A DNA stretch of 64,000 bases from Phycisphaerae bacterium (GTDB taxonomy: Bacteria > Planctomycetota > Phycisphaerae > Phycisphaerales > UBA1924), in assembly GCA_016793805.1 (NCBI GenBank), contig JAEUIZ010000056.1, positions 62,001 to 126,000 on the forward strand, given 5' to 3'. Positions 54,796 to 62,754 of this stretch are shown here, piece by piece. Under the pieces are notes generated by a model that was not told where the DNA came from, searched no databases, and saw nothing but the letters and a program-made list of their open reading frames with translations. The translations under genes were made by a program, and so were the position numbers. The stretch's first letter is position 1; each line of letters opens with the position of its first letter.

Positions 54796-55818
54796 CTACG
54801 GGCACCCCGCCGCGTAGGCGTTGAGGAAGCACACGAAGTCATTGACGCTGAGCACCGGCGGCATGGTGCTCGCGTCGCAGTTCGCATACGCCTCGCCCGC
54901 GGCGTACCGGTTCACGAAACACACGAAGTCGTTGACGCTGAGCACGGGCGGCGTGGTCGAGAGGTCGCAGTTGGCCGCGCAGGCGCGGAGGGCGAAGGCC
55001 TGCGTCGGTCCCAAGACCAGTTTGAAGAATCGCCCCGGCGGCGGCTGTGTGATGCCATACGAAGCGCTTCCCCAGATCAACAGCGTGCCGTCGCGCCGCA
55101 CGCCGCCGCTCCATGCCGAGCCGGCGGAGATCGACACGAATCGTTCGTTCTGCGGCACACTCTGAGCACCGGGATATGTCGCCCATCCCACGGCCGCCCC
55201 ATCGGCCCGCAGGGCGATGCCGTTGACGTCCGCCGCGCTGATGGCCACAAACTGGCCGGGCGGGACATTGGTCTGACCCCAGAAGTTCTCCCCCCAGGCC
55301 ACGAGCGTGCCGTCGGTGCGCAAGGCAACGACAAAGTCCCTCCCTGCCTTGGCATCAAGGAACGTGCCGCTCGGGATCGGCTGCGGCATCGCGCCCCAGC
55401 CCGCGAGTGTTCCATCGCTACGCACGGCAATCGCCAGACTGTGCCCGACGGAGACTCGAACGAACTTGCCCTGCGGCGGTGAAGTGAGCCCATAGGCCCC
55501 GGCACCCCATGCCGCGAGCGACCCGTCCGTCCGAATCGCGGCCCCGATGAACGACCCGGCTGCAACCTCGACGAACGTCCCGGGTGGCGTGTTGATCTGA
55601 CCGAAGAAGTTGTCGCCCGCCCCAACGAGTGTGCCATCGGCGCGCAGGCCGATCGTGAAGAAATCGCCGCAGGCCACGGCGTGGTACACGCCCGGTGGAA
55701 GTTCGAGCTGGCCGGACGAGGGATCCCCCCAGCCGACCGCGAGGCCGGGTTGGGCCATGGTCATGCCGCACGTCGCCAACCACGCCGATGCGATCGCGCT
55801 GCGAGAATACGAGAGCAT
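54796..55818 (-). CDS. secreted RCC1-like repeat protein with dockerin-like tail (cassette C, gene 2)
   Basis: 340 aa from ATG 55818 (GTG 55842 possible). Signal peptide AIASAWLATCGMTMAQ. The body has seven or so RCC1-like blades (VACGDFFTIGLRADGTLVGAG; VSVGHSLAIAVRSDGTLAGW). Tail: two units NCDLSTTPPVLSVNDFVCF and NCDASTMPPVLSVNDFVCF. It starts 28 nt after the stop of the upstream RCC1-like gene and is likely in the same transcript. The two-gene layout and tail match cassette A. Confidence 0.87.
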   Translation of the reverse strand: MLSYSRSAIASAWLATCGMTMAQPGLAVGWGDPSSGQLELPPGVYHAVACGDFFTIGLRADGTLVGAGDNFFGQINTPPGTFVEVAAGSFIGAAIRTDGSLAAWGAGAYGLTSPPQGKFVRVSVGHSLAIAVRSDGTLAGWGAMPQPIPSGTFLDAKAGRDFVVALRTDGTLVAWGENFWGQTNVPPGQFVAISAADVNGIALRADGAAVGWATYPGAQSVPQNERFVSISAGSAWSGGVRRDGTLLIWGSASYGITQPPPGRFFKLVLGPTQAFALRACAANCDLSTTPPVLSVNDFVCFVNRYAAGEAYANCDASTMPPVLSVNDFVCFLNAYAAGCP

Positions 55819-55846
55819 GGTCGAGGCCTCCGTCGCGTCCACACGC

Positions 55847-56889
55847 TCACGGGCAATCCGGAACGATCACGAAGTGAGCGAGATTCGAGTGCCCCTTGGC
55901 GATTCTCAGGGCGGTGATCTGGAGAAGAGCGGGAGGAATCGGTGTCTGGCCGCGAACCCACTCGCAGCAGAAGTCCGGAGGATCACACGGCGGCACTTCG
56001 TCCTGAGCGCCCCAGGCGACGATGCTGCCGTTCACTCGCCGCGCCATCGCCGAACCGTATCCACCGGCGATCTCGCTGTACATGCTGTCGTCAAACGGGT
56101 TGGACTGCTGGGAACACAGGAAGCTTCCGCCCCAACCGATGACGTATCCGTAGTCCGTGAGCGCGTAGGCCGTGCAATGGCCCGCGGCGATTGCGACGAT
56201 TGGCGGCAGGGGCGAGGGAACCACGTCGGGCGAAGTTCGCACGACCGGGACGGTCCGTGAACACTCGAAGTGGGGAGCAGCCCAGACCGCGATCGTCCCA
56301 TCAGCCCGGCGGGCGATCCCGAAGTGTGCACCGGCCGCGATCTCGACGAACTCGCCTTCGGGGATGTTCGCCCCGACAAGTGCGGGTACTCCCCAGCCAA
56401 AGATCGTGCCATCGGTTTGGATCGCCATGCACCAGTTCTCTCCGGCGGCGATCGCCGTGGCCTTCAGCCCCGGTGGCGCTTCAAGGCTTGAGCCATGGTT
56501 GCCTGTGCCGGCTCCCCAGACCACCACGTCGCCGTTTGCCTTCAGAGCCATCGCATGGTTGTAGCCCGCCGAGACGGACACGAATGTCCCCGTGGGTGGA
56601 GTTGCTTGGCCAACATCATTCCGTCCCCATCCCTTCACGCTGCCGTCGGATAGTCTGCCGATACAGAACTGATAGCCCGCCGCGACCTCGACCCAGTCAC
56701 TTCCTGTTGGCGGCGTCAGGTTGCCGTTGCCCCCCACGCCTTGTCCCCATCCCACGATGCATCCTGCCTGCGCCCGTGCTCGCTCACCGAGCCCCACGAT
56801 GGCCGCGAACGCAACCATTACCGAGACTGCGAGACTGCGAGACTGCGAGAGTGCGAGAGTGCGAGAGTGCGAGAGTGCGAGGTCTTCAT
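55847..56889 (-). CDS. secreted RCC1-like protein, out of frame across an 8-bp repeat (cassette C, gene 1)
   Basis: ATG 56889 has a strong AAAGGAG 8 nt upstream and begins MKTSHSRTLALSHSR, but in the present form the frame ends after 23 codons at TAA (56820-56818). The body, with RCC1-like blades to KGHSNLAHFVIVPDCP, is in another frame. Deleting one 8-bp unit joins them into 344 aa with a proper signal peptide: the charged start, LAVSVMVAFAAIVGLG, then ERARAQ. The TAA shares its last A with an ATG (56818, TAATG) in the body frame, so re-initiation could make a protein with a curtailed signal. An open frame also extends upstream to 57067, but with no signal peptide or Shine-Dalgarno there. 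No dockerin tail. Confidence 0.78.
56822..56881. repeat. 8-bp tandem repeat, about 7.5 copies
   Basis: On the + strand three copies of CGAGACTG, then four copies of CGAGAGTG and a partial unit. It lies inside the signal peptide coding region of the CDS at 55847-56889, and each unit changes the frame. Copies within each type are identical, indicating recent slippage. Confidence 0.95.
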
Positions 56890-57226
56890 CGTCCGCTCCT
56901 TTCGTGCCGACGCGGGGTTTGTGTGCCCACTGGTCGGCCCAGCCCTGGACCACGGATCGCCACGAGCGACGGCCCGCGCCTCCCGTGGATTGCGCAGGAA
57001 CCGCGGGGGAGGGAAGCGACGGCAGCGCCCGACGCCGCAGACTACCACACAAAGCCGGCCGACACAAGGGAAAGAGCGCTCGACGCTACGCGCTCTTCAT
57101 CCGGCCACAGGTGCCGGTGTGGCAATGGAACGGGCCCCATCCAGGGGTCAGGCACCCCGATCGGCCGGCCCGCCCCGGCGATCTCGGACCTTGCAACCTC
57201 GCCGCCTCGAGCGACAACAATCCCCC
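56890..57226. other. 337-nt divergent intergenic region
   Basis: Between the start of cassette C (minus) and the zinc-ribbon membrane protein (plus). It holds the AAAGGAG ribosome-binding site for the minus gene at about 56897-56903. I found no promoter as clear as in cassettes A and B, and no RNA gene. Confidence 0.5.
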
Positions 57227-58285
57227 GTGGCGATCGACCCACGCGAACTCAAGCGCAGCCGGGCGGCGATGTTCGAACTGATCAGCGACGATCGGCCGTG
57301 CGGGCACTGCGGGTACAACCTCAAGGGCCTGCCGACCTCGGGCGCGTGCCCGGAGTGCGGGGCGCCGATCCAGGCGCGGGGACGGTCGCGGCGGTTCACC
57401 GACAACCTGGCCGACGCGCCGCGGTTCTACCTCAAGACGTTGGCGGCTGGGCTGAGCCTGATGGCGGCGGGAGCGCTGGCGCTGGGGCCGCTGTTCCTGA
57501 TGTGCGCGCGCACGCTGCGGCTGGACTACGCGATCGCGCTGTGCGCCGCGGCGGGCATCTGGTGGGTCGGGGTCGTCATCGCCACGACCCGCCGGCGTCC
57601 GGGAGAGAACTCGCTCCGCGACGCGGTTCTCGACAGCGCCTGGCCCGCGTGGTCGGCGCGGGTGGCGCAACTCCTCTGGCCCGCGGTCGGGGTGGCGTGG
57701 GTGCTGGCGTCGCGGCTGACGGGTCCGCCGGGGCAGCACGCCGAACTCGCCGCGCTCTGCCTGGCGCTGGCGGGGATCGCGGGGCTCGCGCCGCTGACGC
57801 TCTTCCTGGCGTCGCTGGCGGACTGGGCCGGGGACTCGTCGCTGGCGGACCGATTCCGGCTCTCGCTGAGCGTCACGATCCTGTGCGGGCTGCTCATGGT
57901 GCTCGCGCTGCTGCTGGGGCTGTTCTCGGGGACGGTGCTGCAATCGGTGGTGCTGGCCGCGGGCTTCGCGGGCCTGCTGCTGCTCCTGGCGCAGGGCGTG
58001 TTCCTGTGGGGGCTGTTCCAACTGGCGGGCCTGGCGTCGTGGGCGGTGCGCAACGCCGCGACCGCCGCGGAGACCGGGCGACGCAGCCGCGAGCGCGAGC
58101 ACGAGCGACTGGAGGAGATGGGCGCGCGGACAAGCACTGCGGCGATGCTCCGCGAGCACGCGCCCCCGCCGGCGGCCCGGCCCGATGCCCTCCCGCCCGT
58201 GGGCTCGGCGTTCGGGGGCGCGACGCTGCCGGCCTCGGACGGCGACCCGTATCCGCTCGAGCCCGAGCCGCCCGCGAGGGCCTAG
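57227..58285 (+). CDS. zinc-ribbon multi-pass membrane protein
   Basis: About 352 aa from GTG 57227; ATG 57269 is an equally plausible start, neither with a Shine-Dalgarno sequence. N-terminal zinc ribbon RPCGHCGYNLKGLPTSGACP with CPECG, a motif I know from many planctomycete membrane proteins. It is followed by about six hydrophobic segments (from residue about 70 to 285) and a hydrophilic charged C terminus. Function not recognised. Confidence 0.82.
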   Translation: MAIDPRELKRSRAAMFELISDDRPCGHCGYNLKGLPTSGACPECGAPIQARGRSRRFTDNLADAPRFYLKTLAAGLSLMAAGALALGPLFLMCARTLRLDYAIALCAAAGIWWVGVVIATTRRRPGENSLRDAVLDSAWPAWSARVAQLLWPAVGVAWVLASRLTGPPGQHAELAALCLALAGIAGLAPLTLFLASLADWAGDSSLADRFRLSLSVTILCGLLMVLALLLGLFSGTVLQSVVLAAGFAGLLLLLAQGVFLWGLFQLAGLASWAVRNAATAAETGRRSREREHERLEEMGARTSTAAMLREHAPPPAARPDALPPVGSAFGGATLPASDGDPYPLEPEPPARA

Positions 58286-58350
58286 CGGGAGGTTTCAGGA
58301 ACTTCTGAACGTCCAGTGGACGCGGACGGGCGGGCGCGCGATACTTGGGC

Positions 58351-58974
58351 ATGGCGCGGCGAGCGACGGACAGCCGGGGGATCGAGCAGCGCGGCGAAGG
58401 CCGGGGCGTCGAGGCGCGTCCGGCGGAGCGGGCGGGGCTGGGTGAGGCCCAGGACCGCTTCGTGGCCGCGTGGGGACAGATGGGCGCGGCCTGGGGGATC
58501 AGCCGCACGATGGCCGAGGTCCACGCGCTGCTCTACATCACGGGCGCTCCGATGAACGCGGACGAGATCATGGACCGCCTGCGGATCAGCCGGGGGAACG
58601 CGTCGATGTCGCTGCGGGCGCTGGTGGACTGGGGCATCGTCTCGCGGACGCTGCGGCGCGGGGATCGCCGGGAGTACTTCCGGGCCGAGCAGGACGTGTG
58701 GGCGATGGTGCGTGCGATCGTGCGCGAGCGGATGAAGCGGGAGATGGACCCGGTGCTGGCGACGCTGTACGAGGTGCGCGACCTGACGGCGCTGGAGCGG
58801 CGGCGGGCGGTCTCGCCCGAGACGCGGCGAGCGATCCTCGAGCACAACCGCCGGATCGACGCGATGCTCGATCTCTTCCGCACGATGGAGGCGCTGAGCG
58901 ACCGCTTCGTCAGCCCGGCGGGTCGCGGGCTGCGGCTCGCCGCCAGCGTGCTCGGGAAGGTCCGCCCCGCATGA
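58351..58974 (+). CDS. GbsR/MarR-type transcriptional regulator
   Basis: 207 aa from ATG 58351. Winged-helix region: AEVHALLYITGAPMNADEIMDRL then ISRGNASMSLRALVDWGIVS and RTLRRGDRREYFRAE, typical of GbsR-like regulators. The C-terminal half is helical and probably dimerises or senses a ligand. Its stop overlaps the start of a 113-aa protein (ATGA). GbsR relatives control osmoprotectant or efflux genes; no target is obvious here. Confidence 0.87.
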   Translation: MARRATDSRGIEQRGEGRGVEARPAERAGLGEAQDRFVAAWGQMGAAWGISRTMAEVHALLYITGAPMNADEIMDRLRISRGNASMSLRALVDWGIVSRTLRRGDRREYFRAEQDVWAMVRAIVRERMKREMDPVLATLYEVRDLTALERRRAVSPETRRAILEHNRRIDAMLDLFRTMEALSDRFVSPAGRGLRLAASVLGKVRPA

Positions 58975-59312
58975 CCACGGCGTCGAGGCAACCGCGGCTG
59001 GTGACGGGGGACGCCATCGCGATCCGTTGGAGCGTCGCGTTTGAGGGCGGGGCGACGATCGAGGTTCGCGGCGGTCAGGTGCTGCGCGCGGTGCTCGTCG
59101 CCGCGGGGGGGGCCAAGCGCGAACTGGCCCGCGCGGACGCGGTGTGGACGCGTGACGGGGACCTGGTGCACCTCGACGCGCCCGGCGTCGTTCACGCCAC
59201 GCTGCGCGACGAGTGCGACGGCCTGCGCGTGCTGTACGCCCGCTGTCCCGCGATCCATGCCGCGGGCGGGACGTGCGAACTGCTCGGGGCCGCGTGGGAG
59301 CGTCCGCGCTAG
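58971..59312 (+). CDS. hypothetical protein coupled to the GbsR-like regulator
   Basis: 113 aa from ATG 58971 with a 4-nt overlap with the regulator stop. Mostly beta-strand composition (IAIRWSVAFEGGATIEVRGG; VVHATLRDECDGLRVLYARC). No membrane segment or known motif. The tight coupling suggests a partner of the regulator. Its end overlaps the convergent LptF/G-like gene by 4 nt. Confidence 0.75.
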   Translation: MTTASRQPRLVTGDAIAIRWSVAFEGGATIEVRGGQVLRAVLVAAGGAKRELARADAVWTRDGDLVHLDAPGVVHATLRDECDGLRVLYARCPAIHAAGGTCELLGAAWERPR

Positions 59313-60907
59313 TGCCGGCGCACGAAGGCGAAGACCCCGAGGCAATAGACGCCCAGGATGCCCAGCCCGCCCCAGAGCACGCCGAGCCCGCCCAGGCCGA
59401 GTTTGTGCGTCAGTTGCTGGCCCGCGTTGATGGTGATGAACGTGGCCAGCGCCGGGAGGAAACTCCAGAGGTAGACGGTCAGCGGGAGGACGTTGCCCAG
59501 GCGCATCGCGGTGAGCGCCCCCGCGGCGATCATCACGAGGCACGAGAACGAGAGCGCGAGCCGCTCGTGCCGCTTGCTGACGACCTCGCGTCCCAGCAGC
59601 CGGAGCCTGCGGGCCAGGTCGTCGGCGGGCGCCGCAGTGAAGGGATCGTCGGCGCCCAGCCGTTCGCGCTCGGCGAGCAACTCGTCGCATCGCATGGCGA
59701 GCAGGTCGGGGAGCGGGTTGTTCGACGGGATGAGCCCGACGTAACTGAGCCGGGGCCGCGCGCCGGGGGGCTCGTCCGGGCGTGCCTGCGCCGTCACGTC
59801 CTCCATCTGCAGCGCGAGGGTGAGCGAGCGCGTGGTCGCGTCGCGTCCGATGTCGCTGCGCAGTCCCCCGGACCTGGCCAGGAACCGCACGCGGTCGCTC
59901 TGCCCCTCGCCGGCGGCGATCATCTCGACGGCGATCGGCGCGTTCCCAGAGAGGAGTTGCCAGCGCGAGTCCTCCTGGTTCCACTGGATCCCGCGCGCCT
60001 CGATGACGAAGTTCCTCCCCGCCTCGTCGGCCAGCCGCACGCGCCCGGTGTTGCGAAGGGCCGCGTCGATGTTGCGGGTCGCGTGCCGCTCCGCGATGTG
60101 GACGGCGAGGTCCCGCCGGCGCACGTCGATGACGTTGAGCCGCTCCGGGTGCGACGGGAGTTCGCGGAGTTCGCGCGTCGAGAGGTGCTTGGGATCATCG
60201 CGGAAGAGCCCGGGGACGACCTGCGAGACGGTGACGGTGCCCAACTCGCCGAAGGCCCGGCCGGGGCGCGTCCCGCGGGCGTTCTCGAGGCGGACGGAGA
60301 TCGTCGTGTCGCCCGAGCGCCCCTCCCCGGCCTTGTCGCTGGCGAAGAACCAGACCCACGCCCGGGCCGCGAAACTCTCGCCCAGCACCAGCCCGTGCTT
60401 GTCCAGTTCGATCACCGCGACGCCCGTGAGCACCAGCCGCTCGTACGCGCCGACCTCCGGGTCCGGGCCCAGCGTCCGCACGCTGTCGGCGTGCACGAGC
60501 CGGTTCCCCAGGTCCAGAGGCTGGCCCGCGCCGATCGTGTTCACGACCATCTTGGTCGCGTCCTTGGTGACGGCCTGCTCCATCATCCGCATGAACACGG
60601 GGACCACGTTGCCCACGAACGCCGTCATCGCCACGCTGAGCGCCAGACCCGACGCGATCGCGGGCGCGAGCAGCCGGAGGTGCCCGATCCCGCCCGCCGC
60701 CGCCGCGGTCAACTCGTTGTCCTGCGACATGCGGTGGTACGAGAGCGTCGCGGCGAACCCCGCGGCGAAGGGCATCGCGTACTGCATCATCGGCGGGATC
60801 GCCAGCAGCATGACGCGGAGCGTTTCTTTGGGGCCCAGGCGTCCCTCGGCCGCGTAGCGCACCGCCGCCGCGAACGCCACCACCACCACGAGCACGATCC
60901 CGGTCAT
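59309..60907 (-). CDS. LptF/LptG-family permease (second copy), long form
   Basis: 532 aa from ATG 60907, a conservative choice. The frame continues upstream through WTIWRYTLADLWRLI, which looks like the conserved first amphipathic helix of LptF/G, but there is no ATG, GTG or TTG up to the cysS stop; CTG 60987 is a candidate. Seen: AAGFAATLSYHRMSQDNELT with the coupling helix (GGIGHLRLLAPAI), a large beta-rich middle domain (about 250 residues, longer than usual), and C-terminal helices. Probably the partner of the permease at 40289. A REP-like element covers part of the upstream gap. Confidence 0.82.
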   Translation of the reverse strand: MTGIVLVVVVAFAAAVRYAAEGRLGPKETLRVMLLAIPPMMQYAMPFAAGFAATLSYHRMSQDNELTAAAAGGIGHLRLLAPAIASGLALSVAMTAFVGNVVPVFMRMMEQAVTKDATKMVVNTIGAGQPLDLGNRLVHADSVRTLGPDPEVGAYERLVLTGVAVIELDKHGLVLGESFAARAWVWFFASDKAGEGRSGDTTISVRLENARGTRPGRAFGELGTVTVSQVVPGLFRDDPKHLSTRELRELPSHPERLNVIDVRRRDLAVHIAERHATRNIDAALRNTGRVRLADEAGRNFVIEARGIQWNQEDSRWQLLSGNAPIAVEMIAAGEGQSDRVRFLARSGGLRSDIGRDATTRSLTLALQMEDVTAQARPDEPPGARPRLSYVGLIPSNNPLPDLLAMRCDELLAERERLGADDPFTAAPADDLARRLRLLGREVVSKRHERLALSFSCLVMIAAGALTAMRLGNVLPLTVYLWSFLPALATFITINAGQQLTHKLGLGGLGVLWGGLGILGVYCLGVFAFVRRH

Positions 60908-61033
60908 CAGGATCAGACGCCAGAGGTCCGCGAGCGTGTATCGCCAGATGGTCCAGGGCTGTCTCGTGACCGGTCTCCGTGTCAGCGGCGGTGTTGGGCC
61001 CGCGGTGCCCCGACGGTCCTCGTCCGGCGGTGC

Positions 61034-61046
61034 GGGCGTTCCGCCC
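61034..61046. repeat. REP-like hairpin unit between cysS and the LptF/G-like gene
   Basis: GGGCG-TTC-CGCCC with flanking GC...GTGC. It matches the units at 54666-54787. Confidence 0.6.
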
Positions 61047-61055
61047 GTGCGAGCA

Positions 61056-62714
61056 TTATGCCCGGCGGACCTCGACCTTGCCGCCGGCCATGTCCTTGAT
61101 CGCGTACCCCATCCCCGCCAGTTCGTCGCGGATCTGGTCGGATCGCTTGAAGTCCTTGGCGGCCCGGGCGTCGCGGCGGGCCTCGAGCAGCGCCACCACC
61201 CGCGCGTCGTGCTCGACGCCGATGAACACCCCGATCGAGGTCTGGGACGCCTGCGGGCGCTCGAGCGCGAGCACGCCCAGCACCGTGTCGGCCTGCGCGA
61301 TGAGGCCCGCATCCGGCTCGCCCGAGCCCACCAGCGAGTTGATCGCCGCGATCGCGCCGGCGATGTTCAGGTCGTCGTGGAGCGCGTCGGCAAAGGCCGC
61401 GCGAGCCTCGGCCGCGCGAGGGCCGCCGCGCGCCGTGTCCTCGACCGCGGCCCGCCGCCAGCGCTCGACCGTCCGCTGCGCGTCGGCGAGCCCCTGCATC
61501 GTGAAGTTCGCGTTCGAGCGGTAGTGCGTCTTGATGAGTTCGAGCCGCAACGCCGCGGGCTCGATCCCCTTGGCGAAAAGGTCCCGGGCGGTGAAAAAGT
61601 TGCCCTTGCTCTTGGACATCTTCTCGCCCTCGACGAGCAGGAACCGCGGGTGGAACCACATGCCCGCGTAGGACCCCTCGTGCGGGCGCTCGTTGAAGGC
61701 GCAGCATGACTGCGCGATCTCGCACTCGTGGTGCGGGAAGATGTTGTCCTCGCCCCCGGAGTGCAGGTCGATCACGGGCTCGCCGTCGGGGAGCGTGAGC
61801 CGCGCGAGTTCCTCCGGCGTGAGCGGCACAATCGACCCCTCGCCCGCGCTCCGCGCCCGCAGGCGTGCCGCGCTCATCACCGAGCACTCGATGTGCCAGC
61901 CCGGGTAGCCCCAGCCCCACGGGCTCTCCCACTTCATGATGTGCCGCGGGTCCTCCTTCCACAGGAGGAAGTCCGCCGGGTGCTTCTTCTGCTGCTGGTG
62001 CTCGGCGACGACGCGTCCGCCCTCGCCCTCGCGCAGCCGATCCAGCGTGTTCCCGCTCAGCCTGCCATACGGCCCGAACGACTGCACACGGAAGTAGACC
62101 ACGCGCGCGCCGGGCGTGCCCGCCACGTACGCGTACGGCTCCCCGTCCGCCGCCCGCGTCCGAAGAAGCCGATCCACCAGCGCGATCATCCCCGCCACGC
62201 TCTGGGTCGCCCTCGGCATGAGCGTCGGGTCGCGATCGGCCTCGAGCGCGAGTTTCAACCCCAGCCGCCTCGCGTCCTCGCGGAACCGCGTCTCGTAGAA
62301 CCGCGCGATCTGGTAGGGGTCGTTGGGGTTGATCTCGACGCCCGCGGGGATCGTGCCGGCCTTCTTGGCCTCGGCCAGCCGTCGGCCCGCCACCGCCATC
62401 CGGTCCTCGCCGTGCTCCCCGCCCTCGGCGTCGTCGGTCATGTGTCCCACGTCCGTGATGTTCATGACGTGCACGACCCGTCGCCCATGTTGCTCGCGAT
62501 GGCGTCGCTGCTCGGGCGTCTCGTTGGCCAGTTCGCACAGCGGGGATTCGAGCCACCGCCGGAGCAGGTCGGCCGCCAGGAACGAGCGGAAGTTCCCGAT
62601 GTGCGCGTCGTCATAGACCGTCGGCCCGCACGAGTAGAACGTGATCCGCGTCGCGTCCGCGGGCCGGAACTCCTCCAGGCGACGCGTGAGCGTGTTGTAC
62701 AGACGCATCGGCAT
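61056..62714 (-). CDS. cysS: cysteinyl-tRNA synthetase
   Basis: 552 aa from ATG 62714. Class I synthetase. Seen: the zinc Cys and HIGH-like motif in CGPTVYDDAHIGN, MNITDVGHMTDD, WGWGYPGWHIECSVM with the zinc ligands, HSGGEDNIFPHHECEIAQS, and KMSKSKGN. The region between residues about 65-130 and 190-230 carries insertions relative to E. coli CysRS (461 aa), as in some planctomycetes. The C terminus retains the anticodon domain. Confidence 0.96.
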   Translation of the reverse strand: MPMRLYNTLTRRLEEFRPADATRITFYSCGPTVYDDAHIGNFRSFLAADLLRRWLESPLCELANETPEQRRHREQHGRRVVHVMNITDVGHMTDDAEGGEHGEDRMAVAGRRLAEAKKAGTIPAGVEINPNDPYQIARFYETRFREDARRLGLKLALEADRDPTLMPRATQSVAGMIALVDRLLRTRAADGEPYAYVAGTPGARVVYFRVQSFGPYGRLSGNTLDRLREGEGGRVVAEHQQQKKHPADFLLWKEDPRHIMKWESPWGWGYPGWHIECSVMSAARLRARSAGEGSIVPLTPEELARLTLPDGEPVIDLHSGGEDNIFPHHECEIAQSCCAFNERPHEGSYAGMWFHPRFLLVEGEKMSKSKGNFFTARDLFAKGIEPAALRLELIKTHYRSNANFTMQGLADAQRTVERWRRAAVEDTARGGPRAAEARAAFADALHDDLNIAGAIAAINSLVGSGEPDAGLIAQADTVLGVLALERPQASQTSIGVFIGVEHDARVVALLEARRDARAAKDFKRSDQIRDELAGMGYAIKDMAGGKVEVRRA

Positions 62715-62754
62715 GGGCGGATGGTAGTGGGGGGGCGCCGGTCGCGCGCACGCC

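Noticed and set aside
56822..56881. CRISPR or origin iterons
   Set aside because: The 8-bp units are too short and contiguous, and they fit a signal peptide coding region with a ribosome-binding site.
59105..59112. G8 run in the 113-aa protein gene and other runs of 7-8 G or C
   Set aside because: Runs of this length occur several times in the window and are not clearly above background, unlike G11 and G12.
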